Shown: piece after piece, positions 30,654 through 41,100 of the stretch | How the letters are laid out: each line of letters opens with the position of its first letter | How positions within the stretch are numbered: position 1 is the stretch's first letter | Source of the DNA: Asterionellopsis glacialis | Taxonomy: Eukaryota; Bacillariophyta; Plagiogrammaphyceae; Rhaphoneidales; Asterionellopsidaceae | NCBI GenBank assembly: GCA_014885115.2 | Contig: WKLE02004560.1 | Coordinates: 1-56,867, forward strand | Reading direction: 5' to 3' | Length of the DNA: 56,867 nucleotides | Position numbers and translations under genes: made by a program | The notes under the pieces: model-generated | What the model was told of the DNA's origin: nothing | The model's database searches: none | The model's input: only the letters and a program-made list of their open reading frames with translations

Positions 30654-31259
30654 ATTTAGATGACCGTGCTATCCATCTCTTGTTTTCTGCCAATCGTCGG
30701 GAGGCTGCATCAAAGCTGCGTGAAACTTTGGCAAGTGGAAAAACAATTGTATGTGATTGATATGCTTAATTGGGAGTAACATTTTCGTCTGCTAAAAATT
30801 TGAGGACAAAAATGACAGGCTATCCATTGATTGGTTTGAGAGTCTGGATTTGGGTTTGCCAGCTTCAGCGGTTGTCATTTTCCTAGATCTTTCAAAAGAT
30901 AGTGCCGAAAAACGAGGAGGGTAAGTATCTCAATCATCTTAGATGTCAGAGCATCGTATTTCTTTTCAATAACGTGCCTTTTTCCACTCTTGGATTTTTA
31001 TACTTTCATTTTTCCCTAACTTTTTTTTTTAAATCATGATACTAGGTATGGTGGAGAAAGATATGAAAAGCGTGATATGCAAACTCGAGTTCGTGAAAGA
31101 GTTGACGAATTAAAAAATGTCGATGAGGTTGAGGGGCGAGTCCCTTGGCACATTGTGAATGCTGCTCAAAGCATCGAGGACGTTCAAAATGATATCAACA
31201 AAATTGTTGAAAATACTCTCAAAAATGTTTTACAAGGGAAACCACTACGCTATATGTGA
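30654..31259 (+). pseudogene. Thymidylate kinase pseudogene (3' part), one intron kept
   Basis: Reads clearly as the C-terminal two thirds of dTMP kinase. It opens after a splice acceptor (TTTATAAG) with LDDRAIHLLFSANRREAAS, continues with the P-site segment DWFESLDLGLPASAVVIFLD, then across a 125-nt GT-AG intron (30921-31045) with YGGERYEKRDMQ and PWHIVNAAQSIEDV to a stop at 31257-31259. The catalytic DRY motif is destroyed: the codons read D-stop-YA-stop (TGA at 30758-30760, TAA at 30767-30769), and an A-run frameshift follows near 30790. The 5' exon with the P-loop is missing; the Copia element lies where it should be. A functional copy should exist elsewhere, since the enzyme is essential. 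Confidence 0.87.
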
Positions 31260-31543
31260 AAAGATGGTGAACACAAGTTGGAAGTTAGGAAGGAAGACAC
31301 CGCAGCATAAGCATCTATACTATAATAAATTTGGGCTTACTTTGAGATCAAGATTTAACATTTAATCAGATAATGCACTTTTTGATTTGAACAAAGAATC
31401 TAGATTCTAAGCGGTTTGAATTTGCGAACCAACAATCTACCACGTAAATTGGTCACAGTGGCTGGTGTCGCTTATGCCACTTTACACTATGAAATAAACT
31501 ATGGTGAGTGATTTACAATAACTTCTGATCCGATCGAAGTGTT

Positions 31544-31726
31544 TCATTTGGCGTCCTTCTCTTTCTTAGCTGCTTCAATCCGTCTTGCATTTTCAATAGC
31601 ATCAACACGAATTTTCATTGCAAGCAATGTAATTACGCCCTGTACAGCAAATAGAGCTCTCCAATGCGTAGGAATCTTTTGTGCTCGTATCACAAGACTT
31701 CCCAGACGATCTTTGACAGATATCAT
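31544..31726 (-). CDS. 60-aa single-membrane-span microprotein
   Basis: From ATG 31726 (the frame opens earlier only with TTG) a 60-aa protein begins MISVKDRLGS and ends in KKEKDAK. It has one hydrophobic helix in the middle (WRALFAVQGVITLLAMKI) and a basic/charged helical tail (RVDAIENARRIEAAKKEK). This layout resembles small subunits of mitochondrial inner-membrane complexes, but no family was identified. Its codons look ordinary and its frame is clean, so it is probably real. Confidence 0.5.
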   Translation of the reverse strand: MISVKDRLGSLVIRAQKIPTHWRALFAVQGVITLLAMKIRVDAIENARRIEAAKKEKDAK

Positions 31727-32492
31727 TTTTCTTTTCGACAAAGAGATGTATTATATTTTAGCCAAGAAAATTATTCAAGATAATGTAATACGAATTCAAA
31801 AAAAAAGTAACAGATCCTTTCTTTTTCTTTTTTCGCCGATTCACGTTAAGGATGAAGAATAGACTGTAAAAGAGCGCAATCTATCTCATATCAGCGATTG
31901 GCATCAAGACATGGCGTTGCACAAGGGATGCACAAAATAAGCTCTCTAGGACCAACCGATACAATGCACCGCACTGCACCGCACTTCCGCCGATGGCGCC
32001 CCGATATTGGCATTTTACTAGTAAATTATCGGACAGTACTGTTGTTTATTTCTACGTAAACTGTGTATTATCTGATGAAAGTAACTGGTACACAGTTCAG
32101 AAAACGGGGGAGACCAAGAAAAAAATATTTTATCCCTAATTTTTTTTAAGGTTGTGTCACCAACTTTATGCCACGAAGTTACTTCTACGCGATTTCTATG
32201 GGTTTTCACTCCTTACTCGATTTTCTTTCTTCAAAAAACAAAAAACTATCGGGACTCCAACTAAATCATTTTTTCGATAAAAATGCGAAAAACTTTTCTT
32301 TTAAAAACATGACCGTATCTCACTATTATTTGATAACAGAACTTATTTGCGGATTGATTTTGTACAGGATAGAGAAAATGATGTGTTATACAGGTATTGA
32401 TGAACATATCTAATTTGTAGTTACAATTTACAGTTACATTTAGTACAAGAGGTAAATATGTAGTTTTTTTTCCCTACAGTGAGTTCTTCTTT
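31727..32492. other. Spacer, no gene seen
   Basis: About 770 bp. It includes a short GC-richer stretch with direct repeats CACCGCACTGCACCGCACTT (about 31968-31987) and otherwise AT-rich DNA that presumably holds the promoter of the microprotein gene and the 3' end of the Sec6-like gene. Confidence 0.4.
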
Positions 32493-34632
32493 CTACGGTA
32501 TGTAGAGTGCCGGAGGTTTAATATTCCCAACGCCTGGTGGTACAAGCTTCTGTAATTTCAATGTTCCCGATATTTTTGTCTTCAAAACCTTTCCAACCAT
32601 TTCAGTGTCAATGGTTGGACTCAACGGACTCATAGGACTCTTGGGACTCGTGGAGTTATTCTGATTTCGGCATTTCTGGGGACTGTTACTTCTACTATGA
32701 TGAAGGGCGCTTTTATTTCTGTCCATGGTACGTCGCCTTGTTGCTGCTGCTCCTTCAAGTATATGATCTTTAACTTTCATAATGGGTGCACAAATTGGAT
32801 TCCCTTCCATTTGTCGTTGAGCATATATTTCAAGAAGCATGTCATCTAGTCTTACACCCTCGTTTCCCTTATTAGATGAAAATGTCAAGCTATTATCCAG
32901 TTGTTGTTGATGATGAATTGGTGATGGATTTTCTCTCATTTGTGTAGATATCAATTGTAATTCAACTTGCATCATGCCCAAAATGTCCGAGATATCTTTC
33001 TGTTGATTGGCTGGTGCAAAGAGTAACCATACATCCTTCACTAAGTTTTTCGTGACAATAACATTCCCTCCTGTCCTTTTATGCAACACCATAATAAATC
33101 TTTCCAAACTTTCAAAGTTGGCATTCCCTACAGCCATTTCAATACATTCATGAATTGTAATTAGAATGGAAATTTCATTTTCCACAGTCCTTGAAAGTGC
33201 AGGAACTTGTTCCACTAAACTAAAAAAGTAACTTTCCATAATTTCCAAATCATACATCATACGATCACCTGCACGACTTGCATTTAAAAATGGAAGTCTC
33301 ATTTCATCATTGAGACGATTGCGATTATGATTACTTTGGCTTGTGGATGCTGTCATTGCCGTTCCTGTTTTGGGGGGCTTGGGCTTTCGTCGACGACGGA
33401 CCACTTCTGCCTTTTGAACAAGACAACGGACATAAAAGCAAACAGTTGCTTGTATTAAGGATGTACATGTCTTCCCGAGTAAGTAGTCACTGCAAAGATA
33501 ATCATCAATATCATACAAAAAGTCTTCAATTGTTTTGACAAGTGACAATGCTATTTGATTGTGTACGAACTTTTCTTCCCATTCACGACTAAAGAGATTC
33601 TGTGGTATGTCAGATTGATTAATGGTACGGTACACAAACAATTGCAACTGTTCGACAGCAAATACAGCATCTTTTTCAAAGAGTGTGACAAGATCTGAAA
33701 AGTTCCGATTGAGAGCACCTGTTTTAGGATTTAGTTCTTCTTCCATTTCCTCCCAATTTAAGTGTGGATACTTTACAGATAATTCTTGAATGACACGTTC
33801 TGTACTTTCCATCATTTTTAAATAGTCATTAGAAATGGCACATGTTGTTTCCAAGTCTTTGATCAAGTTTCGTCGAAAATGCTGTTGCTTATGATAAATT
33901 TGACGACAAATAAATAACAGACAATCAACCAGGATAGCATCACCATCTTGAGTTGCTACCAATTCCTTTTGTTCCAAATATTCATGAAGAACTTCTAATT
34001 GAACATCTACCAAAGAAAAGACGTCCTCGCAAAGTCCTGTGGTCAAAACATTAGACGTCGTAGACTTTTGAATTGGATTTTCAGACCTGTGCGATGTAAT
34101 TTTGTAAAAAAAATAACAGTAAGTAAGAGTTTCGTTGGCTCATGATTTTAAGTGAAGATAGCTACAAATTGTTTGACCAGGGAAAAAAGTGGAACTGCAG
34201 TCAAGTACGACAGGTATTTGCTTTCTCTCGTGTGAGGGTGACCATGACTTACATGTACGCATTACCAAATGCTGTAGCTGCAGTTTCACGAAAGTTCTGA
34301 GTGAATTCTTCAGCAGATGCATTTGGATTTTCTTCAGTTTTTTCTTTCAGTTGTTTGTAAGACATATAAATGGCAGGTGAATAACCCGAAAAATTAGCAA
34401 GAGGTGTTCGAATAATATTAATTTGAGGTGGAGATGATTCTTCTTTTTCTTCTCCCTGCTGCTTCTCAGTTATAACTTTTTGGCGACGAACGGATGGTGA
34501 CACTGCTAAGGATGGTCCATTGTCATCTCCTCCCGTGGATGATAGTGATTTCTGTTCTTCTTCCTCATCTTCTTGCGCAAATGATCGATGCCGTAACTTT
34601 GATACGAAAACTTTGATTCGTTTCCCCTTCAT
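32493..34632 (-). CDS. Exocyst subunit Sec6-like protein (two exons)
   Basis: Exons 34632-34253 and 34086-32493 join across a 166-nt GT-AG intron to give 657 aa. The second half of the second exon matches the Sec6/EXOC3 pattern: FSDLVTLFEKDAVFAVEQLQ, LFSREWEEKFVHNQIA, VKTIEDFLYDIDDYL, then the helical YDLEIMESYFFSLVEQVP region. Sec6 is a core exocyst subunit that tethers secretory vesicles to the plasma membrane. The N-terminal ~130 residues (Ser/Glu-rich) are not conserved, and the protein is somewhat shorter than usual (about 750 aa). The C-terminal ~100 residues are Ser/Pro-rich and unlike Sec6. Assignment rests on pattern recognition and is moderate. Confidence 0.66.
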
Positions 34633-35932
34633 AATGTTGGTGGTCTAGTCTAGAAATGCTTTCAATTACTGAGTGCGCTTGTTTCTCAATAGATTCAAGG
34701 TAAAACACCGCTATTGCAGTTGAGGTGAATGATAGATCAGCTCTCTCAACTGTCAATCTAATCACCGATCACCGTGTCGGCACAAGACACCCAGGACTGA
34801 AGAAAGCAATTTTTGTCGACTTTTTAATCGTACTGGGTATTCTTGTTGCCTGTTTTTTTGTGTGTATCACTAAAAAACTAGGACTAGTCCTACACACTGT
34901 ACCTCGTGGTAGTAGACAAGGTTGGAACTAACTGACTGTACAATAATCAATACTTAATAATTAGCTGGCTCCCTACCTGTACTCTATGATGCAATGACAA
35001 TGATATGTAATTGCTTATGGTACAAAAACTACAGAGAGAATATATGGATTATTGACTACTATGAACGAGACGTGAGTCGTGACAATAGACAACAACAAAT
35101 TAAAAAATTTATAGAGCAATCGTGGTCAGATTCATATGCATATTCATAGATTAGGATAATAATACTTCGATGTTGTGAAACATGATACTTATTCGCATGC
35201 CTGCAGTGGCGTTGGGAATTCATTTTTTGTCACTATTTGTCATGTATTTTATTGACCAATCATGTTGTAGACTCTCTCTAGAGTGTATTCTGATTCCAAC
35301 ACCCTTATTTTTAATATATTATTGTTGGGTGCGACAGAGACCCACTCTCTAGCATTCGTCTCCGAGTCGTTAGATGAAAGGATCGACAGTATCGAACGTT
35401 AGGGAGTGGGAAAGACCTCCATGGCGTCTGCTGCCGCTGCGTCACAGAAGGTATGTGTACAACTTTTGGTACTTTCGCCCGTGTACGCGACTCAACGGAG
35501 CAACGATGCATGATCATAAAAAATACTCTCTCGCAACACACAACGCAACAAAAAGAACACCACCACCATGCGTTGAAGTAAGGACGCGGCCTTCATTTGA
35601 GAGTTTCCCAATGGAACGAAATATTGATCGGATAGGGTTGTAACGAGGTGGAACGTTAGACTCGGGTATTCGATGTATTTGAGAATCAGTCGTGCACAAG
35701 TCCTGGAAATGCAAAGAAAGCTTCTTGTGTTCGGGTTCTCATTTTAATTTTTTAGGGGATTCTCGCGTCACACGATCGAATAATACAATGGGTGGTCCTA
35801 ACTTGCAATCGTACCGACGCGCGCACCATGCGAAGTTCGCATTTGTATTCCTTACATCTATCTCTTTCGTGTTCTTGAGAGTCGTGTTGGTGGTGCGATA
35901 CGATCCCACAAATCCAAGAGAAAAAGAGAAAC
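34633..35932. promoter_or_regulatory. Divergent spacer upstream of malic enzyme, with a possible 5' exon
   Basis: About 1.3 kb. It contains CCAAT (35256-35260), CTCTCTAGAG (35274-35283) and CACTCTCTAGC (about 35343-35353). A short frame at 35421 (MASAAAASQK) is followed directly by a good donor GTATGTG at 35451, so it may be the first coding exon of the malic enzyme gene; no acceptor in the right phase could be fixed with confidence. The other short ORFs have no recognisable content. Confidence 0.45.
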
Positions 35933-37717
35933 ATGAAGAATCCTAACTTCCAAGCTCTCATAAAAAATAGAAACGAATCACAACCAATACTTCAGACATC
36001 AATTGAAAGTAAAACAGATTCACTGACAATAACGCTCATACTACTAATAAAAATCGCAAGAATGCACAAGGGAAATAAGTCACCACTCAAGGGTATAGCA
36101 TATGCAAAGGATCCTGTAGCGTACAAGGGTGTATCGACTCCGTTGGAAGAGCGCAGCAAAATTGGGATTCAAGGGCTTGTACCTGCAGCATATCTACCGC
36201 TCGATGTCGACGTCGAACGATGCATGATGAGGTTCAGAGAGAAGCCGTCTCAGCTAGAAAAGTATATACATCTTCGAAATATTCAAGATTTGAATGAACA
36301 TTTATTCTATGCCATGATGGTGAAGTACACCGACGAACTCATGCCTATCGTTTACACACCAGAGGTTGGAGAGGCATGCGAACGGTTCAGTCACACCTAT
36401 CAAGGTCGCCTTCGTGGTCTCTATATTTCTCTGAAGGATGCTGGATCTGTCCGTAAAATTCTTGATAACTGGCCTTCGGATGACGTGACGACTATAGTAG
36501 TCACAGATGGAGAGCGGATACTTGGTCTAGGTGACCTTGGTGTTAATGGTATGGGCATCCCCATCGGGAAGCTAGCTCTCTATACGGCATGTGCTGGTAT
36601 CCATCCAGCAAAGCAACTGCCTGTCCATATCGACGTCGGAACCGATAACGAGGACTACCTAAAAGATCCATACTACCTTGGCTTACGACAAAGACGGGAG
36701 CGCGGACAAAAATATGACGATCTCGTCGGAGAGTTCTTTGAAGCAGCTAAAGAAAAGTTTGGTGAGAGTGTCCTTCTTCAATTCGAAGATTTTGGTAATA
36801 AAAATGCATTTCGTCTTTTGAAGCAATGGCAGCATCGAGCTTGCACCTTTAACGATGATATTCAGGGAACTGCCGCTGTCGCTCTCGCTGGACTTATAGC
36901 GTCCGAAAAGATTACAGGAACCAAACTGACAGATCATACCTATCTTTTCAATGGCGCAGGTGAGGCTGGTACTGGCATTGCAGGGTTGATCGCTTATGCT
37001 ATATCTATCGAAAGTGGAATAAGTATAGAAGACGCTCGCAAGAAAATATTCCTTGTAGATTCCAAGGGTCTGGTGACCAAGGCCCGGACATCTAGTCTGC
37101 AACACCACAAGCTACCATTTGCACACGATGTCCCATGGCAATGCAGTGATCTTCTCTGTGCGGTGGAGCATGTCAATCCTTCCGTTCTTATTGGAGTATC
37201 TGCAGTCCCCAAGTCTTTTGATCAGACAATCTGCGAAAAAATGGCCGAAATCAGTGAGCGGCCCATCATCTTTGCACTTAGCAATCCGACGTCGAAGGCG
37301 GAATGCACTCCCAAGGAGGTCTACACTTGGACCGATGGTCGAGCTATATTCTCGAGTGGCAGTCCATTCGAACCAGTAACTCTTGCTGATGGTAGGCGGT
37401 TTGTTCCAGGCCAGGGTAACAATGCCTATATCTTCCCAGGTATTGGGCTTGGTCAGTTGGCCGCCCGATCAAAAAGGATTACAGATCATGATATGTATCT
37501 ATCTGCCATGGCTCTAGCAAGTCAAGTTACAGAAGTTGAATTACAGTCTGGAAGCCTTTACCCTGCGTTAGATACGATTCGAGACGTCAGCGCCCATATT
37601 GCCGCGAAGGTTGCCGAGAATGCGTACGATACCAAGGTAGCGACGGTATACCCCAAGCCAGAAGATATGTTGGCGTATTGCAAAAGTCTGATGTATGATC
37701 CGTTCGCATCAGAGTAG
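35933..37717 (+). CDS. Malic enzyme (malate dehydrogenase, decarboxylating)
   Basis: The enzyme oxidatively decarboxylates malate to pyruvate and CO2 with NAD(P). The open frame gives 594 aa. Conserved blocks are complete: YTPEVGEAC, GLGDLGVNGMGIPIGKL (dinucleotide site), FEDFGNKNAF, CTFNDDIQGTAAV (metal and catalytic region), FNGAGEAGTGIA (second Rossmann motif) and SNPTSKAECT, to PGIGLGQLA. The first ~43 residues up to MHKGNK (ATG 36062) do not look like the family and may be leader or intron sequence; the true start could be 36062 or an upstream exon at 35421. Whether it is NAD or NADP dependent, and cytosolic, mitochondrial or plastid, is not settled. G/C third-position use is higher than in several neighbours. 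Confidence 0.92.
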   Translation: MKNPNFQALIKNRNESQPILQTSIESKTDSLTITLILLIKIARMHKGNKSPLKGIAYAKDPVAYKGVSTPLEERSKIGIQGLVPAAYLPLDVDVERCMMRFREKPSQLEKYIHLRNIQDLNEHLFYAMMVKYTDELMPIVYTPEVGEACERFSHTYQGRLRGLYISLKDAGSVRKILDNWPSDDVTTIVVTDGERILGLGDLGVNGMGIPIGKLALYTACAGIHPAKQLPVHIDVGTDNEDYLKDPYYLGLRQRRERGQKYDDLVGEFFEAAKEKFGESVLLQFEDFGNKNAFRLLKQWQHRACTFNDDIQGTAAVALAGLIASEKITGTKLTDHTYLFNGAGEAGTGIAGLIAYAISIESGISIEDARKKIFLVDSKGLVTKARTSSLQHHKLPFAHDVPWQCSDLLCAVEHVNPSVLIGVSAVPKSFDQTICEKMAEISERPIIFALSNPTSKAECTPKEVYTWTDGRAIFSSGSPFEPVTLADGRRFVPGQGNNAYIFPGIGLGQLAARSKRITDHDMYLSAMALASQVTEVELQSGSLYPALDTIRDVSAHIAAKVAENAYDTKVATVYPKPEDMLAYCKSLMYDPFASE

Positions 37718-38110
37718 GTTTCAGGTTAAGTTTTGCTTCTCTATCATAAGCACATGTGATGGTAGCTTAGAAAGATGAGACAACACATATATGAATACTA
37801 CATAATGATTCCAATGCTTCAGAAACAACAAGGAACAAGAGGACGTCTTTAATTGAAAAGCGAATGATTTTACAGTCGAATTGTACCCTCCCAGTAAACA
37901 ATCGGATGAAAAAAGACGATTACACACGAACATCGTGTCATATATACTATATAGAGAATTTTATAAGAACGAATAAAATTTACCCGCTATTCGTAGTAAA
38001 TTCAAATTGATTTCGTCTTGCATTTTCTGAGATATAAATCGATCTTGTGAATTTTGTTCGTCTTGAATGGCAGGTCCAACACACGAGTTTAACAGTTCTC
38101 TCTCTCCAAT
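37718..38110. terminator. Convergent 3' spacer
   Basis: About 390 bp between the stops of malic enzyme and the converging fusion gene. AT-rich; includes ACGAATAAAATTTACC near 37970, a possible poly(A) signal. No gene seen. Confidence 0.4.
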
Positions 38111-41100
38111 TTACCTGCGGAGGTACTTCTTCTTTCTTGCCGGAGCAGTAGACTTAAAAAGTTCCGCGTCAGTAAAGAGGTCCGTGAACTCAGCACGGTT
38201 GGGACAGACATAATTCAACTCCTCTTCGGTAGTAACACCATGATGTTGCGCAATTCCATTCCAAATCTGATCCCATGAAGTAGTTGGCACCAACCGTCCA
38301 CGGCCCAATCCAATGGGAGAAGAAGAAGACATATCTGAAGGAAACTGTCCTAGAATTTGTCCACCGTTCACAGATCCACCACAAATGAAATAACTAAAGA
38401 AGGAAACATCGTGAAAGATGGGATTAGCATATTCTGGGACAGGCAAAAAAAACGACATTTGCATAGCATGCATGTACATTCGTACGACAATTCATAATTT
38501 TACTTACTTGCCACCCCATGCATGGTCAGTTCCAACTCCTGAATTGGGTGTTAAAGTTCTTGAAAATTCAGATGCCTGAACAACTGTAACTTTATCCCAA
38601 AGGGCTTTGTTTTTTAGCTCAGTAACAAATGCTTCTAGACCAATGTTTACTTCACTAAAGCGATTTACCAAATTTGGTCCAACTTGAGAATGAGTGTCGA
38701 ATCCTCCAATTTCAACATAGTAAACATCAGTGTCAACTCCACGGGCTACGCGAGTTTGCATCATTCTAGCAACAATGCTGAGTCTCGACCCAAGTTGTCC
38801 ATTTCCAAAGTCTGCATCAACAGTTGCACCTGCTAAAGTGTTGGACAGCAATTCAGCACTATCCACAGAGTCGATGATCGAACTTGAAAGCGTCTCTGCA
38901 AATAAGTTACTATTTGGTAGAGTCGCATTGTTCAAAGATTTCAGGTTGTACAAAAAATCTGCGGTGGTAATAGATGCAGAATCTCGAGGCCTGAGAGTTC
39001 TAGTGCCGCCCGAAGAAACAATTGTAACAGATGGTGATACTCCCTGGGTCCCTTGCAGAGTGATGGACTGAGTATTGACAGATATTGCGTTAGTTTGAAT
39101 GCCTTTTTGGGTCAAGACATCAGTCAATCTACCAAGAACTCCTGTGCCGGCATTTTCTTCGAAAAGATCCACTAGTTTTGTTTCTTGTTGCATGGCATTA
39201 TGGGCGAAAAGCTGGGTAGGAGTGTAGGCTCTGTAATTGGTTTTGTCCGAAGGCTTGCCTAAAACACCTGTATTGGCAAAGAAGGTCAATTCGTTTGCAT
39301 TGTAAAGTTGTTGGAGAATGGGCAGATTTGGATGTACACCAAACTCACTACAACCAACTTGGCCACTGCCATCAATCGGATGCAAGGTATTGTTATCCAG
39401 GTGGACAGGAGTACGGGTTTCGACATAATGAGTATAAGCATCCAATACTCCTTCTGCGGATGGCTCGCACTTTTTAGGTACCAACATTTGGTAGGAGTCA
39501 CACCCTCCACTGAACATGATGAAAACAATTGCCTGGTAAGGCCTACCACTTGATTGAGGTGGTGAAGGTTGTGGACGAACCTCTCCGCTTTGCTTGACGA
39601 TGCTATTCGTATGAAACTCTGGAGTCGATACCATGAGCTTTTGAGCAACACGAACTGCCGCATCCTGATCAGTAATGCCAGTAATGGCTTGCGTAACAAC
39701 TTGTCGGTTTTCTACACTAAGCCTGCCGGAAGTAAGAAGTGTTGCCAATTCATCGACAATTCCCGCTGCGGTGTTTGTGCTTGGAGTATAGGTGAGACTT
39801 CCCGATGCACGGTTATATTGACCATCAATACAACTTCCTGTGGCAAAATCGAATCCAAAACCGTATCCAAATGAACACCGGGAAAGACCATACGATATCA
39901 TATAATATAAGCCGTTGAGAATGCCTATGTTTTTCGGCATATCTAACAACATAGCTTCTGGGGCTACAAGAGCTGCCCCTGTTACATTACCAGCAGGTTG
40001 AAATTCAGGCAGAAAGTACGAAAAGACGGTTTCATGTTCATGTGCCATTTGACCCATTAGTTCGTTGATATCATCAAAGATTACCATGGGCGTTGTTCCG
40101 TCGATTGGCTGAAAGTCCATATTCCGCATAAAAGCAATGACACGAATGAGTGGCTCACGAATCGATCCATAGGTTGGATCAGCATCAAGTACATGGTCAC
40201 GAGCTTCTCTATCAAGAACGATAGCTGCAACTGTGGCCTCGAGATCACCATACTGTCCACTACCAAAGGTTTCACTTCCAACTTGGTATATTCCACCTTG
40301 GAAGGCTTCGGCGCATGTTTTGACATATCTTGGACTTGCATTGGAAATGCCGAAGCGTTGAATGAACCGAATACAGAGGAATGGTGCAGTATTATCATGG
40401 TAAAAATAATGCTCCAATGCTGCCTCTGTTTCATACATGGCATCACGAGCAGTGAGTTCTTCTGGTACGAAACTCAAAAACGTAACAGGATTACGGAATG
40501 AGCGATTGCCTAAATACAAAGATAAAAAACACAAGCAAATCAAGTAATGAGATAATTTTAAAATATGTAATATGCATAACATTCGCACGATAAAAAAAGG
40601 TTTCCTTTCTTCCATTGTAAAGAGTGCTTACCTGGCAATTGAACCATCGACTTGGTATTCTTCAACAGCTTGACACCACCTTTACCATCAAAGACTTCAA
40701 ATATAGTGCTGGTGCCATAAAGGGCATCAGATGCTTTCTGGTACACGGTAAAACCATCGCCAACTTCAGCTATAGTATATTCGTTAAGATCAAAGGTAGT
40801 TGGATCCGGTGCACCAATGTGTGCTTGAGACAAAATATCATATGCACTGGATGGTTTCGAGGTGAAGACAGGTGTCTCCACAATAGATGTATCACATAAA
40901 CAATTCTCTCCTTCAACAACAGCGCAAACACCACAGCTATCAGTTGACGCCTTGGGATAATCGTCTGTGCCACCACTCCATCCAACACCAAAGTAATTGA
41001 AGTTGTCATCGCGAACATGCTTACGCATATTTGTCATTGACGTTTTATGGACAATCGTAACTTCACCTTCGGGATTGATTTTGGCTTGGATTGTGCATGG

